From DATJHM01 sp963777355 (GTDB taxonomy: Bacteria; Chloroflexota; Ktedonobacteria; Ktedonobacterales; Ktedonobacteraceae), in the NCBI GenBank assembly GCA_963777355.1, contig CAVZQK010000026.1:124001-188000 (forward strand): 64,000 nucleotides of DNA, given 5' to 3'. This document shows positions 58,570 through 64,000 of the stretch, piece by piece. Made by a program: the position numbers and the translations under genes. A model generated the notes under the pieces. It did no database searches, was not told where the DNA came from, and saw only the letters and a list, made by a program, of their open reading frames with translations. How positions within the stretch are numbered: the first letter of the stretch is position 1; the number at the start of each line of letters is the position of its first letter.

Positions 58570-59340
58570 ATGGAAATCTCTCGCCCTGTTGCCCTTATTA
58601 CGGGTGGTTCTCGTGGAATTGGTGCTGCTACTACCCTCGCTTTGGCGAAACAAGGGTATGATGTCTTTATTACCTATCGCAACAAAAATACACGCGCCAA
58701 TGAAGTGGTCGCCGCCGCTACACAATATAATGTACGCGCCCAATTTCTGGCCTGTGATATCACTCAGCAGGCACAGGTGGCGCAACTCTATGAAACGCTC
58801 TCAGCCTGGAGCCAGGGCCGCCTCGATCTGCTCATCCTCAATGCTTCAGGTGGTCTGGAACGTGAGCTGCTTGCCGCCGATCCAGACTACCCTATGCATA
58901 TCAATCGCGATGCTCAACTTTTTCTGGTTGATGGCGCACTTCCATTGATGGCGCATGGTGGGATCATCGTTTTTGTCACCAGCCACTGGGCGCATCTTTA
59001 CGGCCAGGTCGCACAACTCCCTAACTATACCTCTGTTGCCGAATCCAAGTACGCCGGAGAGCAGGCTTTGCGAGCTCGTCTCCCCGAATTCGTTGCCCAA
59101 AATATTCGCTTTATCGTCGTCACTGGCGACCTCATTACGGGTACGATTACGCCAAAACTTCTTGAACGCTCCGCCCCTGGCCTGGCTGCTCAACGTGTTG
59201 GTACCTCTGGCGTCCTGCCTACTGCTGAAGAAATGGGCCAGATCATTGCGGCGTCCGCTCTCGATTCTACTCTTCCTAGCGGCCATGTCGTTGTTGTTGG
59301 TGGTTCTTTAGACTCTTTGCCCCGTAACACGCCATTGTAA
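58570..59340 (+). CDS. short-chain dehydrogenase/reductase
   Basis: 256 residues from the ATG at 58570, preceded by AGAGGAAA. NAD(P) motif ALITGGSRGIGAATTLAL, LILNASGG (the NNAG position), and YTSVAESKYAGEQAL, where Tyr and Lys are seven residues apart (Y-x6-K), as in FabI-like divergent SDRs rather than Y-x3-K. An NAD(P)-dependent oxidoreductase of unknown substrate. Confidence 0.87.
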   Translation: MEISRPVALITGGSRGIGAATTLALAKQGYDVFITYRNKNTRANEVVAAATQYNVRAQFLACDITQQAQVAQLYETLSAWSQGRLDLLILNASGGLERELLAADPDYPMHINRDAQLFLVDGALPLMAHGGIIVFVTSHWAHLYGQVAQLPNYTSVAESKYAGEQALRARLPEFVAQNIRFIVVTGDLITGTITPKLLERSAPGLAAQRVGTSGVLPTAEEMGQIIAASALDSTLPSGHVVVVGGSLDSLPRNTPL

Positions 59341-59442
59341 ATAGCGAGTCTTATTTGCCCTTCAGAAGTTCTAGGTTTTGCCGATAAGATTTCTATGTGT
59401 ATGTTTTATGATCTATGTATTCAAAATTTTCAATGAAACTGG

Positions 59443-60769
59443 CTAAACAATCCAGTGCCCTGTTAAAAATTGCAGCAACATAAAACAGGCCATCGATCCA
59501 GCTATCGCAAGATAGTAGAGATTGACCCCTGGTTTCTTTCCCAGAATTGCCAGCAGAATAAAGGCTGGAAAGATCTCGATCACTAGTCGTGAGAGCGATT
59601 GGACTGGTACCTTGACTGCTGGAAACATGATGAGAAAGAAACTTAAGGTGAAGCCATAGAATACATAAGACCAGAGATGCCTGGGTAATTTCCAGGGACC
59701 TACTAAACACAGAATAAGTAAGCAGAAGGTAAAAATCCAGGCACTTGCATCAATTATCAGGTGAATACTATCAAAGCTCAATATCTGGTGCTGCTGTAAA
59801 ATGTTGAACGCATCAATAAATGTCATCCAGGGCATCTGGAATTCTCGGTGCCAGACGCTCTGGGCATGGGAAAATGCCAGCGGATCATGAAATTTTCTGG
59901 CACAATACAACATAAATAGGCCCAGCCCTGTCGGAATGAGTAGCATACTTGCGAGATTAATATGGATAGCTTTAAACCGAAAGTTCTGCTGTCGTAGATA
60001 CTCATACAGAAATGGTACCAGAAGCAACAGGCCAGAGGATCTTGTTAGTGCTGCCAGAAAGCCTGCTGCACCAGCTATCCACCACTGGCCCTGGCGCATA
60101 AAATAGAAACTGAGTAGTGTCAGCAAGATAAACAGGGATTCGTTGTAGGCCGCTGATAAAAAAAAAGGAGGTTGGAAATACTGCCAGATAGAGGACTGCC
60201 CGTAGCGCTGTATTCCTCTGAAAATCCTGCTCAACCAGACGATAGAGTACGATAAAAGTGAGGAGTGTCACGATATTAGAGATCACCAGTCCAGCCACCA
60301 GGACATTGTGGATAAAGTAATTGAGCCCTCGTTGTAGCAATGGATAGAGTGGAAAAAAAGCTGTGCGCCAGTAGATATCGTAACCGTGGAGCGCAATAGC
60401 CTTGAAATGTCCTGTATCCCATTGATCCCATGAGCTCATAAGCGTCCCGATATCCAGCGTCACCGTTGAAAAATTTCCGATGATAAATAAACTTGCCAGG
60501 TACGTCAGGATCACAAATGCGATATGTGTTGCCAGGTAAATCGGCCAGACTTGCTTGAATGCGTCCAGCCAACCTCGCCAATCGTATTTTTCATTGCTCT
60601 CTTTTTCTATCTTTACGCTTGTGCATTTCTCTCTAATCTCGTCTTCTTTTCCTGGTCCTACTGCTTTCTGTCTGTGCGGTGAATTTTGTATGAATGGTTG
60701 AGTCTTTCCTGGTATATCCAGCGTATGTTCTTCTGGTTGCTGTATCGGTGTTGTCACAGGGTTCTCCAT
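59443..60769 (-). pseudogene. PIG-V-like membrane glycosyltransferase, frameshifted
   Basis: The N-terminal frame (60769-60002) has TM1 and SWDQWDTGHFKAIALHGYD, the D-x-x-W and IA-x-x-GY pattern of PIG-V/Gpi18-type mannosyltransferases. At an A9 run (60158-60166) the frame changes and continues as FLSAAYNESLFILLTLLSFY from 60234-59443. Removing one base from the A9 run gives one protein of about 442 residues with about nine TM segments. It probably transfers a sugar from a lipid donor on the outer side of the membrane. Confidence 0.82.
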
Positions 60770-60983
60770 ACATGTACCTTAAATCAATAGCTACATATTG
60801 CTATGTATTGATACGACTCTCAAATAAGGGAAGTAACTGCTCTCCCCTTTGGGGACGAACGCCTTTGCCCTTTTGTTCCATTTATTGCCTCTCTTCAGAT
60901 ATCTTCTTAAGCCTTTCCTATTCACACTGCTTCTCTGATCTTATGTTAGTGCTCTTGACTTTTTTAATAAGATTAGGTATAAA
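60770..60983. other. divergent promoter region
   Basis: No gene. It separates the glycosyltransferase from the ArsR-type regulator and leads into the operator-like palindromes. Confidence 0.3.
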
Positions 60984-61010
60984 TCTAATTAAATATATAT
61001 CTAATTAGAT
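60971..61010 (+). promoter_or_regulatory. ArsR-type operator candidate
   Basis: TCTAATTA occurs at 60984-60991 and 61000-61007, and ATCTAATTAGAT (60999-61010) is a perfect palindrome, with a GATTAG half-site at 60971. It lies just upstream of the ribosome site of the ArsR-like gene, where autorepression would be expected. Confidence 0.55.
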
Positions 61011-61022
61011 GGAGGTAAAAAT

Positions 61023-61730
61023 ATGTCTCAGGAGGAATTTCAGACGCTTCTTCAATTTTTTAAAGTTCTGGCTGATGAAAATCGCTTAAAGCTGCTTGGT
61101 ATTCTTGCGAGCGGCGAACGCAGTGTGGATGATCTCGCTGCCACTCTTCAGCTTCGCGCACCAACTATCTCGCATCATCTTGCCCGCCTAAAAGAATTGG
61201 GCCTGGTGGGTATGCGCTCAGATGGCAACACGCATTATTACCATCTGGATACTGAAGCACTGCACAAAATGAACAAGCAGTTGCTCACTCCAGAAAAAAT
61301 TGCCTCGCTTGTCGTCGATGTTGAAGGTGATGCCTGGGAGCGCAAAGTTCTCAAAGACTTCTTTGAGGGCTCGCGCTTGAAAGAGATTCCTGCCAGTCGC
61401 AAGAAGCGCTCTGTGATCTTGAAATGGCTGGCAAATCAGTTTGAGTATGGTGTGCTCTACAAAGAGTCCGAGGTAAACGCGATTTTTCAGCGCCATCACG
61501 AAGATAGCGCCTCTCTACGTCGCGAACTTATAAGCGATAAAGAAGGCTTAATGCAGCGTGAAAACGGCTTCTACAGTCGTATTCCCCGGGAGAGAACTAG
61601 ACTTCTAACCATAGGATGTTGGCCTCCCCCACTTCCTGGCTATCGGCTGCATGGCTACCCTTGCTGGTATCTATGCATTGTTAACTCTACCTGTTGTAAT
61701 TTCTTAGGAGGAATTGATGAATACTACTGA
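61023..61730 (+). CDS. ArsR-family regulator with DUF2087 domain
   Basis: 235 residues; GGAGG lies 7 bases before the ATG. Winged helix (residues 10-90): FKVLADENRLKLLGIL, VDDLAATLQLRAPTISHHLA and GNTHYYHL. The usual metal-binding ELCVCD motif is absent. The DUF2087 domain (about residues 110-180) has IPASRKKRSVILKWLANQF and EVNAIFQRHHEDSASLRREL. The tail after SRIP is unlike the family and may result from a frameshift. It overlaps the next, broken gene. Confidence 0.85.
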   Translation: MSQEEFQTLLQFFKVLADENRLKLLGILASGERSVDDLAATLQLRAPTISHHLARLKELGLVGMRSDGNTHYYHLDTEALHKMNKQLLTPEKIASLVVDVEGDAWERKVLKDFFEGSRLKEIPASRKKRSVILKWLANQFEYGVLYKESEVNAIFQRHHEDSASLRRELISDKEGLMQRENGFYSRIPRERTRLLTIGCWPPPLPGYRLHGYPCWYLCIVNSTCCNFLGGIDEYY

Positions 61731-62408
61731 ACAACTCTTTGCTGAAGAGACACTTATCCTTGCTAACCGCCTGCTTTCCGATCATTTCGAGTCTCCAATA
61801 TGTCTCGGTGAGCCGCAGAATAATAGTGGAAGCAATCGCGCCCGCGTCTATCGCTGTCGCATTTTGGAAGGCCCTGATCATGTTCCTGCTAGCGTGATTG
61901 TGAAACCGCAGAGTGATGCTTGTCCTGATAATTGCTTATATGCGAATGCAGTTGTATCTGCTGGATTTTGAAGGCGGCAGGTTCGATCATGCTTTAAAAG
62001 AGGGCGTCTATGGGCGTGTGCCTTTTCCTACCTGCTGGTGTGTCTATCGGTTACCTGTTTCTCTTGCGTTGCAGATGGAAGAGGTTTATCGTTCAGAACT
62101 CTGTAAAAGGTTGCCCTGAAGCTGCCAATGATATTACATTCTATCGGGCAGTGATTGAAGCGTGTGTGTTCTGGATGCTTGACGCTTTTCATACCCTCCC
62201 AATGAATAAGCTTATGAAACAGGATTACAAAGGTGTGGCGGCAACAGCTCGTGAGCGTATCATTATGCGTGCCGAACTTTTAGTACAAGTTATTGAGCAA
62301 TTTGAGTATCTGGAATTTATTGGGGCAACGATGCAAACAATTCTCAATAAATTTCGTGTGCTCTGGCCTGAAGCTACAGAAATTGCTCTTTATCCAGCCC
62401 TCCGCTAA
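61717..62408 (+). pseudogene. phosphotransferase-like protein, broken
   Basis: From ATG 61717 (TAGGAGGA upstream) an N-terminus typical of APH-fold proteins (PASVIVKPQSDA) stops at 61971. The C-terminus (CPEAANDITFYRAVIEACVF to YPALR, ending 62408) is in another frame. The middle, including the catalytic HGD-like loop, is not recognisable, so it is shifted or deleted. Reads as a remnant of a kinase-like gene co-transcribed with the ArsR-type regulator. Confidence 0.65.
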
Positions 62409-62613
62409 TGGATACTTTATCCATAAAGAAAGCTCTTAAATATACTTCATTGCCCAATAATCGTCGTATGCTTGTATAATTCCCTGTATCATTCTTTCCC
62501 TTTCGTTGCGTATTGGAATATATGCTTTGCATCTTCTGTAGACGCGTATCTGGTCGTTTGCTCAGCATGACCGACCTTCTGGACAGGAATAAATATGAGA
62601 AAAGGAGCTTCTA

Positions 62614-64000
62614 ATGGCACTCAAGCTGTCGTCTAGCCTCTGGCGCGTCAAATCGATTGATCGTATTATGAAACAACGGGAAGAACATAGCCTTAACCGA
62701 ACCTTGACCGCGTTCAGTATTACTTTGCTCGGCATCGGTGCCATTGTGGGTACTGGCATTTTTGTGCTTACTGGTGTTGCTGCCGCAAAATATGCCGGTC
62801 CCGGCCTGATCTTCTCTTTTGTTGTCGCTGGTATTGTCAGCGGCCTGGCCGCTATCTGCTACGCCGAATTCGCCAGCACCGTTCCTATTGCCGGCAGCGC
62901 CTATACCTATTCCTATGCCACACTCGGCGAACTCATCGCGTGGATTATCGGCTGGGATCTTATTCTCGAATACGCCGTTGGTGCCGCCGCGGTGAGTATT
63001 GGCTGGTCCGGCTATATCGTTGATCTGTTCAAGAGCGGCTTAGGTATCACTATCCCTAAATCACTGGCCGCATCCCCTTTTTCAGGTGGCATTATCAATC
63101 TCCCTGCGCTGCTGATTGTGCTTGCAGTTACCGCTCTTTTGATCCTGGGAACCTCTGAAAGTGCCCGTGTGAATAATATTATGGTTATTATCAAACTCGC
63201 GGTAATTGTGTTTTTCCTGATTATCGGCGTCGGTCATGTGAATCCGGCAAACTGGAATCCGTTCCTGCCCTTTGGCGTTGGCGGTATCTTTCGTGGCGCG
63301 AGTATTATCTTCTTTGCCTATATTGGTTTTGACCAGATCTCTACCTCGGCAGAAGAGGCACGCAATCCCTCAAGAGATCTTCCTATTGGTATCTTTTTGA
63401 GCTTGCTGATCTGTACTGTCCTTTACATTCTGGTAACTGTTGTGCTAACCGGCATGGTCTCCTATACAAAACTGAATGTAGCTTCACCTGTCTCACATGC
63501 GCTCATTTTAATTGGACTGAATGTCGCGGGATCGATCATCTCAATTGGCGCGGTCTGTGGCCTGACTACAGTCTTGATTGTTTTGCTCTTTGGCCAGAGC
63601 CGCATCTTCTTCTCTATGGCTCGTGATGGTCTGCTGCCGCGTGTCTTCTCGCACGTCCATCCACGTTTTCGCACACCCTATGTGTCGAGCCTGATTGTTG
63701 GCATCTTCGTTGCCCTGGTTGCCGGTTTTACTCCAATCGACGTAGTGGCAGAACTGACCAATATCGGTACGCTGACCGCCTTCGTCTTAGTCTCCGCTGC
63801 TGTCTTAATCTTGAGACGCACCCAGCCTGACCTGCGTCGTGGCTATCGTGTCCCCTTTGTCCCTGTCATTCCCATTCTCTCGATTATTGCCTCGATTGTC
63901 CTTATTGTAAGTTTGCCGCTGATTACTCTTGCTCGTTTCGTCCTCTGGTTACTGCTTGGCCTGCTTGTCTACTTTCTCTACAGCCGCCATCATAGCCGTC
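62614..64000 (+). CDS. APC superfamily cationic amino-acid transporter (partial)
   Basis: An open frame of 462 codons from the ATG at 62614 (AAAGGAG upstream) to the edge, without a stop. TM1 has GIGAIVGTGIFVLTGVAA, followed by AAKYAGPGLIFSFVVAG and YAEFASTVPIAGSAYTYSY, all landmarks of the CAT (YfnA-like) branch; FAYIGFDQISTSAEEARNPS is the central APC loop. It exchanges amino acids across the cytoplasmic membrane. At least ten TM segments are visible; the C-terminus is missing. Confidence 0.92.
   Translation, partial: MALKLSSSLWRVKSIDRIMKQREEHSLNRTLTAFSITLLGIGAIVGTGIFVLTGVAAAKYAGPGLIFSFVVAGIVSGLAAICYAEFASTVPIAGSAYTYSYATLGELIAWIIGWDLILEYAVGAAAVSIGWSGYIVDLFKSGLGITIPKSLAASPFSGGIINLPALLIVLAVTALLILGTSESARVNNIMVIIKLAVIVFFLIIGVGHVNPANWNPFLPFGVGGIFRGASIIFFAYIGFDQISTSAEEARNPSRDLPIGIFLSLLICTVLYILVTVVLTGMVSYTKLNVASPVSHALILIGLNVAGSIISIGAVCGLTTVLIVLLFGQSRIFFSMARDGLLPRVFSHVHPRFRTPYVSSLIVGIFVALVAGFTPIDVVAELTNIGTLTAFVLVSAAVLILRRTQPDLRRGYRVPFVPVIPILSIIASIVLIVSLPLITLARFVLWLLLGLLVYFLYSRHHSR

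Overview
The window looks like chromosomal DNA of a Ktedonobacter-like member of the Chloroflexota. This is an inference. The reasons are the roughly 50% GC, an actinobacterial-type long leuA, FHA and proline-rich single-pass membrane proteins, many small HTH proteins, and short palindromic intergenic repeats. No search could be run.

Layout. 1-9.2 kb: start of an NAD(P)HX epimerase gene, a methyltransferase gene probably read from a leaderless mRNA, an MFS exporter, an ABC-2 exporter pair, a single-pass Pro/Gln-rich protein, two small soluble genes and a Gmad2-type lipoprotein. 9.3-17 kb: leuA (long form), a frameshifted membrane protein, an M42 aminopeptidase, a NYN nuclease with low-complexity inserts, a candidate ncRNA and a membrane/HTH protein. 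17.2-22.9 kb: a hairpin-rich leader, a frameshifted secreted Thr/Ala-rich protein, then a lone 23S rRNA gene with its own promoter, processing stem and terminator. 23-36.6 kb: queG, a second ABC-2 exporter pair, an FHA protein, a GltD-like iron-sulfur flavoprotein, a decayed kptA pseudogene, a DUF4352-like lipoprotein, an ECF sigma factor with an overlapping membrane anti-sigma candidate, a CoxG-like protein and a YIP1 protein with an N-terminal tandem repeat.

37-64 kb: a tyrosine/homogentisate catabolic operon (hpd, fumarylacetoacetase, hmgA) followed by a short 2-isopropylmalate synthase homologue, then amino-acid permeases and an acetyltransferase on the other strand, leuC-leuD, and a pyruvate (or branched-chain) dehydrogenase cluster (E1 alpha, E1 beta, grpB-like, NTF2-like, E2 broken by frameshifts, E3). 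After that come an APH(6)-like kinase, a broken alpha/beta hydrolase, a TMEM175-like channel, an SDR, a PIG-V-like glycosyltransferase, an ArsR/DUF2087 regulator, a broken phosphotransferase and the start of an APC permease that runs off the window.

Two themes cut across the window. First, a family of short palindromic repeats with a GTAGGG head sits at the 3' ends of metabolic genes between 40 and 52 kb. It often supplies the stop codon, and at two loci it is tandemly duplicated together with the last bases of the gene. Second, many genes are split by single-base indels, often at homopolymer runs. Some of these may be sequencing errors, but the kptA remnant, with five frame changes and an in-frame stop, is a genuine pseudogene by its pattern.
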